From: JAAYCI01 sp031551695
GTDB taxonomy: Bacteria; Bacillota; Clostridia; Oscillospirales; Ruminococcaceae
Direction: 5' to 3'
DNA: 64,000 nt
Assembly (NCBI GenBank): GCA_031551695.1
Contig: JAVBNG010000012.1
Coordinates: 3,017-67,016 of the forward strand
In this document: in pieces, positions 32,691 to 41,047 of the stretch
How the letters are laid out: every line of letters starts with the position of its first letter
How positions within the stretch are numbered: the first letter of the stretch is position 1
Program-made: the position numbers and the translations under genes
Notes under the pieces: model-generated
Told to the model about the DNA's origin: nothing
Database searches by the model: none
Seen by the model: only the letters and a program-made list of their open reading frames with translations

Positions 32691-33314
32691 ATGGCTAAAT
32701 TTGATGTGGTGGACATGAAGGGCAAAAAAGTGGACACCATTACCCTGAATGACGAGATTTTTGCCGTAAAGCCCAACAAGCGCGCCATGCACGCCGTTGT
32801 GGTGAACTACCTTGCAAACCAGCGCCAGGGCAACCAAAGCACCAAAACCCGCGGCGAAGTTCGCGGCGGCGGCCGCAAGCCCTGGAGGCAAAAGGGCACC
32901 GGCCATGCGCGGCAGGGCTCTACCCGCAGCCCGCAGTGGAAAGGCGGCGGCGTGGCCCTTGGGCCGAAGCCCCGCGACTACAGCTACACCCTGAACCGCA
33001 AGCTGCGCCACCTGGCACTTGTGTCGGCCATTTCGGCCAAAGCGGCCGCCGGCGAGATCGTGTTTGTGGACACCTTCAAGGTGGACGAGTACAAGACCAA
33101 AACCGTGGTCGGCATGCTGAAGGACTGTGGCGCGGCCAAAAAAGCCCTCATCATCACCGATGTGGTGAACGAGAAAATGGTGAAAAGCGCGTCGAACATC
33201 CCGGGCGTGAAAACCACCACGGCGAACCTCATCAATGTGTACGACCTGTTGAACAGCGGCACCTGCGTGGTAAGCGTGGATGCGGCGAAGAAAATCGAGG
33301 AGGTGTTCGCATAA
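32691..33314 (+). CDS. rplD: 50S ribosomal protein L4
   Basis: A 207-residue L4. The exit-tunnel loop is seen in TRGEVRGGGRKPWRQKGTGH and ARQGSTRSPQWKGGGV, where macrolide-resistance changes occur in other species. In some bacteria L4 represses its own operon through the S10 leader; the long leader here leaves that possible. The stop overlaps the rplW start (TAATG). Confidence 0.97.
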   Translation: MAKFDVVDMKGKKVDTITLNDEIFAVKPNKRAMHAVVVNYLANQRQGNQSTKTRGEVRGGGRKPWRQKGTGHARQGSTRSPQWKGGGVALGPKPRDYSYTLNRKLRHLALVSAISAKAAAGEIVFVDTFKVDEYKTKTVVGMLKDCGAAKKALIITDVVNEKMVKSASNIPGVKTTTANLINVYDLLNSGTCVVSVDAAKKIEEVFA

Positions 33315-33610
33315 TGAAAGTAGCGCCTCAGGATATCGTGCTGGGCCCTATCATCACCGAGAACTCGATGCAGGGTGTGCAGCAGAAGAAATACACCTTC
33401 AAGGTGGCGAAGGACGCGACGAAGATCTCCATTGCGCAGGCGGTGGAAGAACTGTTCGGCGTGGACGTGAAAAAGGTGAACACAATTTCGGTGCGCGGGC
33501 AGTTCCGCCGCCAGGGCCGGAACGGCGGCTATACAGCCTCCTTCAAAAAGGCCATCGTGACCCTCACCGAAAAATCGAAGAGCATTGAGTTCTTCGAGAC
33601 AATGATGTAA
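33314..33610 (+). CDS. rplW: 50S ribosomal protein L23
   Basis: A 98-residue protein at the tunnel exit, the docking site for trigger factor and SRP. PIITENSMQGVQQKKYTFKV and the loop RGQFRRQGRNGGYT fit the family. The start is fixed by the one-base overlap with rplD. Confidence 0.96.
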   Translation: MKVAPQDIVLGPIITENSMQGVQQKKYTFKVAKDATKISIAQAVEELFGVDVKKVNTISVRGQFRRQGRNGGYTASFKKAIVTLTEKSKSIEFFETMM

Positions 33611-33626
33611 GGAGGAGCGAACCAGC

Positions 33627-34460
33627 ATGGCGATTAAAAAATACAAGCCGACAACGCCCGGCCGCCGTGGCATGACGGTGACGGACTACTCCACATTGTC
33701 GAAGGTGGAGCCGGAGCGCAGCCTGCTTGAACCGATGAAAAAACACGCGGGCCGCAACTCGTACGGGCGCATCACGGTGCGCCACCACGGCGGCGGCTGC
33801 CGCCGCAAGTACCGCCTGGTGGACTTCAAGCGCCAGAAGCTTGACACCCCGGCCGAGGTGCTTACCATCGAGTATGACCCGAACCGTTCGGCGCACATTG
33901 CGCTCATCCGGTACGAAGACGGCGTGAAGAGCTACATCACCGCCGCCGAGGGCATGAAAGTGGGCGACACCGTGATGAACGGCCAGGGCGCCGACATCAA
34001 GCCCGGCAACTCGATGCAGTTCAAGTTCATCCCTGTTGGCACCGTGGTGCACAACATTGAAATGTACCCCGGCAAGGGCGCGCAGATTGTGCGCGCCGCC
34101 GGCACCCAGGCCCAGCTGATGGCCAAAGAGGGCAAATACGCTCTCGTCCGCCTGCCGTCGGGCGAAATCCGCAACTTCCCCGTGGAGTGCGTGGCCACCA
34201 TCGGCCAGGTTGGCAACATCGACCACGAAAACGTGAACATCGGCAAGGCCGGCCGCAAACGCCACATGGGCTGGCGGCCCACCGTGCGAGGCAGCGTGAT
34301 GAACCCCTGTGACCACCCGCACGGCGGCGGCGAGGGCAAAAGCCCCATCGGCCGCCCCGGCCCTGTGACACCGTGGGGCAAGCCCACGCTCGGTTACAAA
34401 ACACGCAAGAAATTCAAGGCGAGCGACAAGTTGATTGTCAAACGCGCACGCGCCAAATAA
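33627..34460 (+). CDS. rplB: 50S ribosomal protein L2
   Basis: A 277-residue L2 of normal length, needed for subunit joining and peptidyl transfer. It has KYKPTTPGRRGMTV, GRITVRHHGGGCRRKYRLVD, and the C-terminal VMNPCDHPHGGGEGKSPIG loop that contains the conserved histidine. AAGGAGG is upstream. Confidence 0.98.
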   Translation: MAIKKYKPTTPGRRGMTVTDYSTLSKVEPERSLLEPMKKHAGRNSYGRITVRHHGGGCRRKYRLVDFKRQKLDTPAEVLTIEYDPNRSAHIALIRYEDGVKSYITAAEGMKVGDTVMNGQGADIKPGNSMQFKFIPVGTVVHNIEMYPGKGAQIVRAAGTQAQLMAKEGKYALVRLPSGEIRNFPVECVATIGQVGNIDHENVNIGKAGRKRHMGWRPTVRGSVMNPCDHPHGGGEGKSPIGRPGPVTPWGKPTLGYKTRKKFKASDKLIVKRARAK

Positions 34461-34471
34461 GGGGGAGCAGA

Positions 34472-34744
34472 ATGGGCAGAAGCGTTAAAAAAGGACCATT
34501 TGTACAGCCTGCGCTCTTGAAGCGGGTGCAGGCGATGAACGAGGCAAGCGAGAAGCGCGTCTTGAAGACCTGGAGCCGCGCCTCCACCATTTTCCCGGAT
34601 TTTGTGGGCCACACCTTCGCGGTGCACGACGGCCGCAAACACGTGCCTGTGTACGTGACGGAAGACATGGTGGGCCACAAGCTGGGCGAGTTTGCGCCCA
34701 CGCGCACCTACCGCGGCCACGCGGGCAGCAAAACAGGAAGGTAA
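34472..34744 (+). CDS. rpsS: 30S ribosomal protein S19
   Basis: A 90-residue protein of the 30S head next to S13. It starts MGRSVKKGPFVQPALLKRV and contains TWSRASTIFPDFVGHTFAVH. The start is ATG 34472, and the frame upstream shows no similarity. rplV follows. Confidence 0.97.
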   Translation: MGRSVKKGPFVQPALLKRVQAMNEASEKRVLKTWSRASTIFPDFVGHTFAVHDGRKHVPVYVTEDMVGHKLGEFAPTRTYRGHAGSKTGR

Positions 34745-34760
34745 AAGGAGGAGACGGGAA

Positions 34761-35111
34761 TTGGAAGAAAACCGCGCATTTGCAAAACTGAACTACGCGC
34801 GCATTTCGCCGCGTAAAGTCAGCATCGTTCTCGACCTCATCCGCAACCAGCCGGTGGACAAGGCTTTGGGTATTCTGCAGTACACCCCGAAGGCCGCAAG
34901 CGAATTGCTGCTGAAACTGGTGAAAAGCGCCGAGGCGAATGCCGAGAACAACCACAACATGGACAAATCGAACCTCTACGTGGCGGAATGCTTCGTCACC
35001 CCCGGGCCCACCCTTAAGAGGATCCAGCCCAAGGACCACGGCAAGGCGTTTCGCATCCTGAAGCGCACGAGCCACATCACCGTGGTGCTCAAAGAGCAAG
35101 AGCGGAATTAA
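34761..35111 (+). CDS. rplV: 50S ribosomal protein L22
   Basis: A 116-residue L22 lining the exit tunnel. ARISPRKVSIVLDLIRNQ begins the fold. PTLKRIQPKDHGKAFRILKR spans the tunnel hairpin, which is shorter and more varied than in E. coli. The start is TTG 34761 with AGGAGG about 8 bases upstream. Confidence 0.95.
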   Translation: MEENRAFAKLNYARISPRKVSIVLDLIRNQPVDKALGILQYTPKAASELLLKLVKSAEANAENNHNMDKSNLYVAECFVTPGPTLKRIQPKDHGKAFRILKRTSHITVVLKEQERN

Positions 35112-35130
35112 GGGAGGCAGGAGAGAAAGT

Positions 35131-35880
35131 ATGGGTCAAAAAGTCAATCCGAACGGTTTGCGCGTTGGTGTCATCCGCGATTGGAACAGCCGCTGGTATG
35201 TGGACAAGAAAAACTTTGGCGACACCCTGGTGGAAGACTACAACATCCGCAAGCACCTGAAAAAACGCCTGTATTCCGCCGGTGTGCCGAAAATCGAGAT
35301 CGAACGCACGTTCGACACGAGCAGCGGCAAACCCACGGTGAAAATCAACCTCTACGTGGCGAAGCCCGGCATGGTCATCGGCCGTGGCGGCACCGAGATC
35401 GACAAGATCCGCCTGGACGTGGAGAAAATGATTGGCAAAAGCGTGAATTTGAACATCGTGGAGATTAAAAATCCCGATGTGAACGCGCAGCTGGTGGCCG
35501 AGAACATCGCCCAGCAGCTGGAGCGCCGCACCGCGTTCCGCCGCGCCATGAAGCAGTCCATCGGCCGCGCCATGCGCTTCGGCGCAAAGGGCATCAAGTG
35601 CCAGGTGGGCGGCCGCCTGAACGGCGCCGACATCGCCCGCAGCGAGCATTACCACGAGGGCACCATTCCGCTGCAGACCCTGCGCGCGGACATTGATTAC
35701 GGCTTTGCCGAGGCGAACACCACCTACGGCAAAATCGGCATCAAGGTGTGGATCTACAAGGGTGAGGTGCTGAAGGGCACGAAGCCCCTGGACGATACGG
35801 CACGTCCCCCGCGCCAAGAGCGCGGCGACCGCCGCGATGACCGCCGTCCCCGCAACAATGACCGCGGTCCGCGGAAGTAG
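35131..35880 (+). CDS. rpsC: 30S ribosomal protein S3
   Basis: A 249-residue S3 at the mRNA entry site. It starts MGQKVNPNGLRVGVIRDW and contains the KH-domain segment KPGMVIGRGGTEIDKIR. The C-terminus ends in a long Arg/Asp tail (PRQERGDRRDDRRPRNN), which is longer than the E. coli end and probably disordered and RNA-binding. rplP follows after 18 bases. Confidence 0.97.
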   Translation: MGQKVNPNGLRVGVIRDWNSRWYVDKKNFGDTLVEDYNIRKHLKKRLYSAGVPKIEIERTFDTSSGKPTVKINLYVAKPGMVIGRGGTEIDKIRLDVEKMIGKSVNLNIVEIKNPDVNAQLVAENIAQQLERRTAFRRAMKQSIGRAMRFGAKGIKCQVGGRLNGADIARSEHYHEGTIPLQTLRADIDYGFAEANTTYGKIGIKVWIYKGEVLKGTKPLDDTARPPRQERGDRRDDRRPRNNDRGPRK

Positions 35881-35898
35881 AGAAGGAGGCAACCAATC

Positions 35899-36435
35899 AT
35901 GTTAATGCCGAAACGCGTGAAATACCGCCGGCAGCAGCGTGGCCGCATGAAGGGCAAAGCGACCCGCGGCAACGTGGTAAACCAGGGCGAGTTTGGCCTG
36001 GTTGCGCTGGAGCCGTCGTGGATCACGTCGAACCAGATAGAGGCCGCCCGTATTGCCATGACGCGCTACATCAAGCGCGGCGGCAAGGTGTGGATCAAGA
36101 TTTTCCCCGACAAGCCCGTTACCGAGAAACCCGCCGAGACCCGCATGGGCAGCGGCAAGGGCAGCCCGGAGTACTGGGTGGCCGTGGTGAAACCGGGCCG
36201 CGTGCTGTTTGAGCTGGCCGACGTGAACGAAGAGACCGCCCGCGAGGCGCTGCGCCTTGCCGCCCACAAGCTGCCCGTGAAAACGAAGTTTGTGAAGCGC
36301 GAGGGCGAGTTCGCCGTGGAGCTGGGCAGAAAGCAAAAACGCATGCCGCTGCCTGTGGAAGCAGCCGCGGCGGAAGGCGAAGTGGCCGAAGCGCCCGCCG
36401 CCGAAGCTCCTGAAAAGGAGGGTGAAGCCGAATGA
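35899..36435 (+). CDS. rplP: 50S ribosomal protein L16 with acidic C-terminal extension
   Basis: A 178-residue protein. Residues 1-140 are normal L16 (MLMPKRVKYRRQQRGRMKGK, then the MGSGKGSPEYWVAVVKPG loop near the A site). About 38 further residues form an Ala/Glu tail (EVAEAPAAEAPEKEGEAE) that ordinary L16, about 135-145 residues long, lacks. The last codons overlap the rpmC start (ATGA). ATG 35899 fits the ribosome site AAGGAGG better than ATG 35905. Confidence 0.95.
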   Translation: MLMPKRVKYRRQQRGRMKGKATRGNVVNQGEFGLVALEPSWITSNQIEAARIAMTRYIKRGGKVWIKIFPDKPVTEKPAETRMGSGKGSPEYWVAVVKPGRVLFELADVNEETAREALRLAAHKLPVKTKFVKREGEFAVELGRKQKRMPLPVEAAAAEGEVAEAPAAEAPEKEGEAE

Positions 36436-36632
36436 AAGCGAGCGAACTGCGCGATATGAAGCCGATGGAGCTTGAGACAAAGCTTTCGGAACTGAAGGCT
36501 GAACTGTTCAACCTGCGGTTCCAGCACGCCATCAACCAGCTGGAAAACCCGCAGCGTATCAAAGAGGTGAAAAGGGACATTGCCCGCGTGAAAACGGTTT
36601 TGGGCGGCGTGGACCTTGGGGCCGCGAAATAA
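36432..36632 (+). CDS. rpmC: 50S ribosomal protein L29
   Basis: A 66-residue, two-helix protein near the tunnel exit. KASELRDMKPMELETKLSEL and LRFQHAINQLENPQRIKEVK are typical. Translation is coupled to rplP by ATGA. Confidence 0.96.
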   Translation: MKASELRDMKPMELETKLSELKAELFNLRFQHAINQLENPQRIKEVKRDIARVKTVLGGVDLGAAK

Positions 36633-36649
36633 GGAGGGGAGAGCGCTAA

Positions 36650-36913
36650 ATGGAAACACAAACACGTAACCTGCGCAAAACGCGCACAGGCGTCGTCGTT
36701 TCAGACAAAATGGACAAAACCATCGTTGTGGCCGTGAAAGACAGCGTGCGCCATCCTCTTTATAAGAAGATTATCAAGCGCACTGTGAAGTTCAAAGCGC
36801 ACGACGAGAAAAACGAGTGCGGCGTTGGCGACCGCGTGACCATTATGGAAACGCGCCCGATTTCGAAGGAAAAACGCTGGCGGCTCGTGAAAATCATTGA
36901 GAAGGCTAAGTAG
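36650..36913 (+). CDS. rpsQ: 30S ribosomal protein S17
   Basis: An 87-residue OB-fold primary binder of 16S rRNA. RKTRTGVVVSDKMDKTIVVA and KFKAHDEKNECGVGDRVTIM match the family. AAGGAGGG is upstream. Confidence 0.97.
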   Translation: METQTRNLRKTRTGVVVSDKMDKTIVVAVKDSVRHPLYKKIIKRTVKFKAHDEKNECGVGDRVTIMETRPISKEKRWRLVKIIEKAK

Positions 36914-36939
36914 AAGCCGCCTAGGGAGGACTGTTTAAC

Positions 36940-37308
36940 ATGGTTCAAATGCAAACACGTCTCAAAGTGGCTGACAACACCGGCGCGAAGGAACTGATGT
37001 GCATCCGCGTGCTGGGCGGCAGCCGGAAGAGATATGCGGGCGTGGGCGACGTTATAGTGGCCAGCGTCAAGAAAAGCGCGCCGAACGCGGGCGTGAAAAA
37101 AGGCGACGTGGTGAAGGCTGTCATCGTGCGCAGCACCCACGCGTTGCGGCGCGACGACGGCAGCTACATTCGTTTTGACGAGAACGCCGCCGTGCTGATA
37201 AAAGACGATAAAAACCCCAGGGGCACACGTATCTTTGGGCCTGTTGCGCGCGAACTGCGCGAAAAAGGCTACTTGAAGATTTTGTCCCTTGCGCCGGAAT
37301 CACTGTAA
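36940..37308 (+). CDS. rplN: 50S ribosomal protein L14
   Basis: A 122-residue L14. MVQMQTRLKVADNTGAKELM and GSRKRYAGVGDVIVASVKK are diagnostic. It forms the inter-subunit bridge that RsfS, encoded at the left end of this window, occludes. AGGGAGG precedes the ATG. Confidence 0.97.
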   Translation: MVQMQTRLKVADNTGAKELMCIRVLGGSRKRYAGVGDVIVASVKKSAPNAGVKKGDVVKAVIVRSTHALRRDDGSYIRFDENAAVLIKDDKNPRGTRIFGPVARELREKGYLKILSLAPESL

Positions 37309-37322
37309 AGGAGGTGCCGTTT

Positions 37323-37676
37323 ATGAGTAACAGTAACAGCAATGCCAAAGTGCATGTCAAAGTGGGCGACACCGTGGAAGTGATCAGCGGGCGCGACTAC
37401 TCCGCCAGCGAGGCGGGCAAACGCCCCCGCGGCAAGGTGCTTGCCGTCAGCCCCAAGGAGGGCAAGGTCATTGTGGAGGGCCTGAACATCGTCACGAAGC
37501 ATGTGAAGCCCCGCCGCCAGGGCCAGGCCGGCGGCATCGTGAAGGCCGAGGGCGCCCTGTACGCGTCCAAAGTGATGCTGGTGTGCCCGAAATGCAAAAA
37601 AGCCACCCGCATCGGCCACGGCGAAGAGAATGGCAAAAAAACGCGCGTCTGCAAAAAATGCGGCGCGCAGATGTAG
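37323..37676 (+). CDS. rplX: 50S ribosomal protein L24
   Basis: A 117-residue assembly-initiating protein with an N-terminal KOW motif (VKVGDTVEVISGRD) after a Ser/Asn-rich start. The C-terminus has two CxxC pairs (CPKC and CKKC), probably a zinc ribbon. A GTG at 37314 is in frame, but AAGGAGGT fits ATG 37323. Confidence 0.96.
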   Translation: MSNSNSNAKVHVKVGDTVEVISGRDYSASEAGKRPRGKVLAVSPKEGKVIVEGLNIVTKHVKPRRQGQAGGIVKAEGALYASKVMLVCPKCKKATRIGHGEENGKKTRVCKKCGAQM

Positions 37677-37689
37677 GAGGGAGCGCAAT

Positions 37690-38229
37690 ATGCCAAGGCT
37701 GAAAGACAAATACCAAAAAGACGTCGCTCCCGCCATGATGAAGAAGTTTGGCTATAAGAGCGTGATGCAAATTCCGAAGCTGGACAAAGTGGTGGTGAAT
37801 GTGGGCTGCGGCGATGCGCGTGACAACCCGAAGATCATGGAGGCCGTGATCAACGACCTCGGCATCATTACCGGGCAGAAGGCCATCGTGTGCAATGCCA
37901 AGAAGAGCGTGGCGAACTTCAAGCTGCGCGAAGGCATGCCCATCGGCGCGAAGGTCACCTTGCGCGGCGACATGATGTACGAGTTCGTGGACCGGCTGTT
38001 CAGCGTTGCCTTTCCCCGCGTGCGTGACTTCCGCGGCATTTCCGGCAACGCCTTTGACGGCCGCGGCAACTACTCCGTGGGTGTGCGCGAGCAGCTGATT
38101 TTCCCGGAGATCGACTATGACAAGATCGACGCGGTGCGCGGCATGGACATCAGCTTCGTTACCACGGCGAAAAACGATGAAGAAGCAAAAGAGCTGCTGA
38201 GCCTGCTTGGCGCTCCGTTTGCCAACTAA
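37690..38229 (+). CDS. rplE: 50S ribosomal protein L5
   Basis: A 179-residue 5S-rRNA-binding protein. MPRLKDKYQKDVAPAMMKKF opens it. TGQKAIVCNAKKSVANFKLR and the P-site loop region VRDFRGISGNAFDGRGNYS are conserved. The start is set by AGGAGGGAG upstream of ATG 37690. Confidence 0.97.
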   Translation: MPRLKDKYQKDVAPAMMKKFGYKSVMQIPKLDKVVVNVGCGDARDNPKIMEAVINDLGIITGQKAIVCNAKKSVANFKLREGMPIGAKVTLRGDMMYEFVDRLFSVAFPRVRDFRGISGNAFDGRGNYSVGVREQLIFPEIDYDKIDAVRGMDISFVTTAKNDEEAKELLSLLGAPFAN

Positions 38230-38247
38230 GAAGGAGGGAATAGAGCC

Positions 38248-38433
38248 ATGGCAAAGACCAGCATGAAAGTGAGCCAGAAGCGCCCGGCGAAGTTCTCTAC
38301 CCGTGCGTACAACCGCTGCAAAATTTGCGGCCGTCCGCACGCGTACCTTCGCAAATACGGCGTGTGCCGCATCTGTTTCCGTGAGCTCGCCCACGCGGGC
38401 GACATCCCGGGTATGCGCAAGGCAAGTTGGTAA
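38248..38433 (+). CDS. rpsZ: 30S ribosomal protein S14, zinc-binding type Z
   Basis: A 61-residue short S14 with a zinc ribbon: Cys24, Cys27, Cys40 and Cys43 in NRCKICG and GVCRICF. The short zinc form is the main S14 of Gram-positive bacteria. A 190-base gap follows before rpsH, unlike the 10-20 base spacing elsewhere in the operon. Confidence 0.97.
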   Translation: MAKTSMKVSQKRPAKFSTRAYNRCKICGRPHAYLRKYGVCRICFRELAHAGDIPGMRKASW

Positions 38434-38623
38434 GAAGTCAAATTGGTGTGGCCGCAGGGCCATGCCGATTGCGCTCGCAGTCTTCGCTTTTGGTTGCAAA
38501 AGGGTTGCACAAACCCCTTGAGTAGTTAGGTCGTTTTTGAAACGATACCAACTTTCCAACCACAGGCAGCTGAAGGCGCGGGCCGCTTGAAGCGAACGAC
38601 TTTGAAAGTAAGGAGAGACTAGA
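38434..38623 (+). other. Structured gap between rpsZ and rpsH
   Basis: These 190 bases have no open frame of note. Stems include GGTGTGGCC/GGCCATGCC near 38444-38465 (with two G-T pairs) and TCGTTT/AAACGA near 38532-38546. A loose pairing of AAAAGGG with CCCCTT lies near 38500-38520. It may be a regulatory or processing element inside the spc operon. Confidence 0.5.
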
Positions 38624-39022
38624 ATGCATATCACCGACCCGATAGCTGATTTGCTCACCCGCATCCGCAACGCCAGCACCGCCAAGCACCCGAATGTGGA
38701 TATCCCCGCTTCGAACATGAAGAAGGCCATCTGCCAAATTTTGGTGGACGAAGGCTATGTGAGAAGCATGCAGGTGATCGAAGATAAAAAGCAGGGCGTC
38801 ATCCGTGTGACGCTGAAGTATCAGGAAAACGGCAGCCCGGTCATCGCGGGGCTGCGCCGTGTGTCGAAGCCCGGCCTTCGCATCTATTCCAAGAGCGAAG
38901 AAATGCCGAAAGTGATGCGCGGCCTTGGCACGGCCATCATATCAACCTCGAAAGGCGTCATGACCGATAAAGCGGCCCGCAAAGACAATGTGGGCGGCGA
39001 GGTCCTGGCCTTCGTCTGGTAA
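38624..39022 (+). CDS. rpsH: 30S ribosomal protein S8
   Basis: A 132-residue central-domain protein. MHITDPIADLLTRIRNAS opens it, and the C-terminal STSKGVMTDKAARKDNVGGE matches the conserved rRNA-binding end. S8 represses the spc operon in E. coli; the structured gap directly upstream is a place to look for a similar site. Confidence 0.97.
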   Translation: MHITDPIADLLTRIRNASTAKHPNVDIPASNMKKAICQILVDEGYVRSMQVIEDKKQGVIRVTLKYQENGSPVIAGLRRVSKPGLRIYSKSEEMPKVMRGLGTAIISTSKGVMTDKAARKDNVGGEVLAFVW

Positions 39023-39039
39023 GAAAGGGGCAAGGGACA

Positions 39040-39585
39040 ATGTCGAGAATTGGAAGAAAACACATCGTCATACCGCAGGGTGTGGACGTGAAGATCGAAG
39101 AGAACGGCCACATTTCTGTGAAAGGCCCCAAGGGTACGCTTGATTCCACCGTCCATCCCATGATGAAAGCAGAGATCAAGGATGGCGAGATAGTCGTTAC
39201 CCGGCCGAACGACGGAAAAGAGGCGCGCAGCCTGCACGGCCTCACCCGCACCCTCATCAACAACATGGTGGTAGGCGTGTCGGAAGGCTTCAAGAAAGAG
39301 CTTGAGATCGTGGGCATCGGCTACCGCGCGGCAAAGCAAGGCAATGACCTTGTGATGAACCTTGGGTATTCGCACCAGGTGATTATGCCGGAAGAAAACG
39401 GCATCACCATCGACGTGCCGGAACCCACAAAAATCGTTGTGAACGGTATCGACAAGCAGGCCGTTGGCCAGTTTGCCGCCGAGATAAGGGAAAAACGCCC
39501 GCCCGAGCCGTATAAGGGCAAGGGAATCCGCTACGCCGGTGAGTTTGTTGCCCGCAAAGAGGGCAAAGCCGGCAAGGGCGCGTAA
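39040..39585 (+). CDS. rplF: 50S ribosomal protein L6
   Basis: A 181-residue two-domain L6. MSRIGRKHIVIPQGVDVKIE and the C-terminal RPPEPYKGKGIRYAGEFVAR signature are complete. GAAAGGGG precedes the ATG. Confidence 0.98.
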   Translation: MSRIGRKHIVIPQGVDVKIEENGHISVKGPKGTLDSTVHPMMKAEIKDGEIVVTRPNDGKEARSLHGLTRTLINNMVVGVSEGFKKELEIVGIGYRAAKQGNDLVMNLGYSHQVIMPEENGITIDVPEPTKIVVNGIDKQAVGQFAAEIREKRPPEPYKGKGIRYAGEFVARKEGKAGKGA

Positions 39586-39603
39586 AGGGAGGACATGTGA
39601 AAA

Positions 39604-39963
39604 ATGGTCATTAAAAAGGACAAAAATATTGCACGGCAGCGGCGCCACCGCCGTGTGCGCGGCAAAATCTCCGGCACGGCCGAGCGCCCGCGCCTCAATG
39701 TCTTCCGCTCTGCAAAGCATATCTACGCACAGATCATCGACGATGTTTCCGGCAAGACGCTGGCCGCCGCCTCCACGAAGGACAAAGATTTTAGCGGCAA
39801 CGGCGGCAACGCCGAAGCGGCCAAGGCAGTGGGCAAAGCCATTGCCAAGAAGGCATCCGACGCCGGCATTAAAACAGTGGTGTTTGACCGCGGCGGATAT
39901 GTGTACCACGGCCGCGTGAAAGCGCTCGCCGATGGCGCCCGCGAGGGCGGCTTAGAGCTTTAA
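39604..39963 (+). CDS. rplR: 50S ribosomal protein L18
   Basis: A 119-residue 5S-rRNA-binding protein. RHRRVRGKISGTAERPRLNV and FDRGGYVYHGRVKALADGAR are typical. The ribosome site GGGAGG is about 9 bases upstream of ATG 39604. Confidence 0.97.
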   Translation: MVIKKDKNIARQRRHRRVRGKISGTAERPRLNVFRSAKHIYAQIIDDVSGKTLAAASTKDKDFSGNGGNAEAAKAVGKAIAKKASDAGIKTVVFDRGGYVYHGRVKALADGAREGGLEL

Positions 39964-39974
39964 GGGAGGTAAGC

Positions 39975-40478
39975 ATGGAATTTATCGATGGCAGCACACT
40001 TGATTTGCAAGAGACAGTCGTGCATATAAACCGCGTTTCCAAAACCGTGAAGGGCGGCCGTATTTTCAAGTTTTCGGCCCTTGTAGTGGTTGGCGACGGC
40101 GCGGGTATCGTTGGCTTTGGCCTTGGCAAGGCGGGCGAAGTGCCCGAGGCCATTCGCAAAGGCATTGAAGACGCGAAGAAAAACCTGCACCGCATCAACA
40201 TGCGCGGCACCACCATCCCGCATGAGACGGTGGGCGCCTTTGGCGCGGGACGTGTGCTTTTGCGCCCGGCCGCGCCCGGCACAGGCGTTATCGCGGGCGG
40301 CCCGGTGCGCGCGGTGGTGGAAGCCGCGGGCATCAAGGACATCCGCACCAAGTGCATCCGTTCCAATAACCCCATCAACGTGGTGACAGCCACAATGAAC
40401 GGCCTCACGGGCCTTGCCAGCGCGGAAAGCGTAGCAAAAAAGCGCGGCAAGACTGTGAAAGAAATCTTCACAGCTTAG
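39975..40478 (+). CDS. rpsE: 30S ribosomal protein S5
   Basis: A 167-residue fidelity protein at the mRNA entry channel. VVHINRVSKTVKGGRIFKFS begins the double-stranded-RNA-binding-like domain. GAGRVLLRPAAPGTGVIAGG is the conserved C-terminal loop. Spacing to rpmD is 12 bases. Confidence 0.98.
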   Translation: MEFIDGSTLDLQETVVHINRVSKTVKGGRIFKFSALVVVGDGAGIVGFGLGKAGEVPEAIRKGIEDAKKNLHRINMRGTTIPHETVGAFGAGRVLLRPAAPGTGVIAGGPVRAVVEAAGIKDIRTKCIRSNNPINVVTATMNGLTGLASAESVAKKRGKTVKEIFTA

Positions 40479-40490
40479 GAGGAAACCACC

Positions 40491-41033
40491 ATGGCAGAAG
40501 AAAAAAAGACGCCGGCCACGGAGGAAACTGCCTCCAAGAAACCGGCTGCGGAGAAGAAGGACGCCCCGGCCAAAAAGCCGGCCGCGAAGGCTGATGCCGC
40601 CAAGGCGGAGAAGGCCCCGGCAAAGAAGCCCGTTGCCGCGAAGGCGGAGAAAGCCCCGGCGAAGAAACCCGCCGCCAAAGCCGAAGCAGCCCCGAAGGCA
40701 GAGAAGGCCCCGGCCAAAAAGCCGGCCGCGAAGGCCGAAGCGGCCGCCAAGGCTGCAAAGCCGGAAGCCGACAAGCCCGCCGCAAAGAAAGAAGCCAAAA
40801 GCGGCGCCACGGTTACGCTGGCAGCGCCGAAAAAAGAAACCAAAAAAGAGGAAGCAGGCAAGCTGAAGGTGAAGCTGGCCCGTGCGCTTTCGGGCCGCAC
40901 CGGCAAGCAACGCGCCATCGCCGCCAGCCTGGGCCTCAGGAAAGCCGGCGACATCAGCATCCAGCCGGACAACGACGCCACCAAGGGGAAGATTGCAAAG
41001 ATATCGTTCCTGCTTGACGTGAGCAAGACTTAA
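40491..41033 (+). CDS. rpmD: 50S ribosomal protein L30 with histone-H1-like N-terminal extension
   Basis: A 180-residue protein in the L30 position. Only residues about 124-180 are L30 (KLKVKLARALSGRTGKQRAI, then LRKAGDISIQPDND). Residues 1-123 are Lys/Ala/Pro/Glu-rich, with four near copies of APAKKPAAKAEA at about 25, 42, 55 and 73, resembling linker histone tails. Ordinary L30 is about 60 residues. AGGAGGAAACC sits before ATG 40491 and the extension has no internal start with a good ribosome site. The long form is therefore probably made. The tail should be disordered and bind nucleic acid. Confidence 0.92.
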   Translation: MAEEKKTPATEETASKKPAAEKKDAPAKKPAAKADAAKAEKAPAKKPVAAKAEKAPAKKPAAKAEAAPKAEKAPAKKPAAKAEAAAKAAKPEADKPAAKKEAKSGATVTLAAPKKETKKEEAGKLKVKLARALSGRTGKQRAIAASLGLRKAGDISIQPDNDATKGKIAKISFLLDVSKT

Positions 41034-41047
41034 GGGAGGCGGACAAG

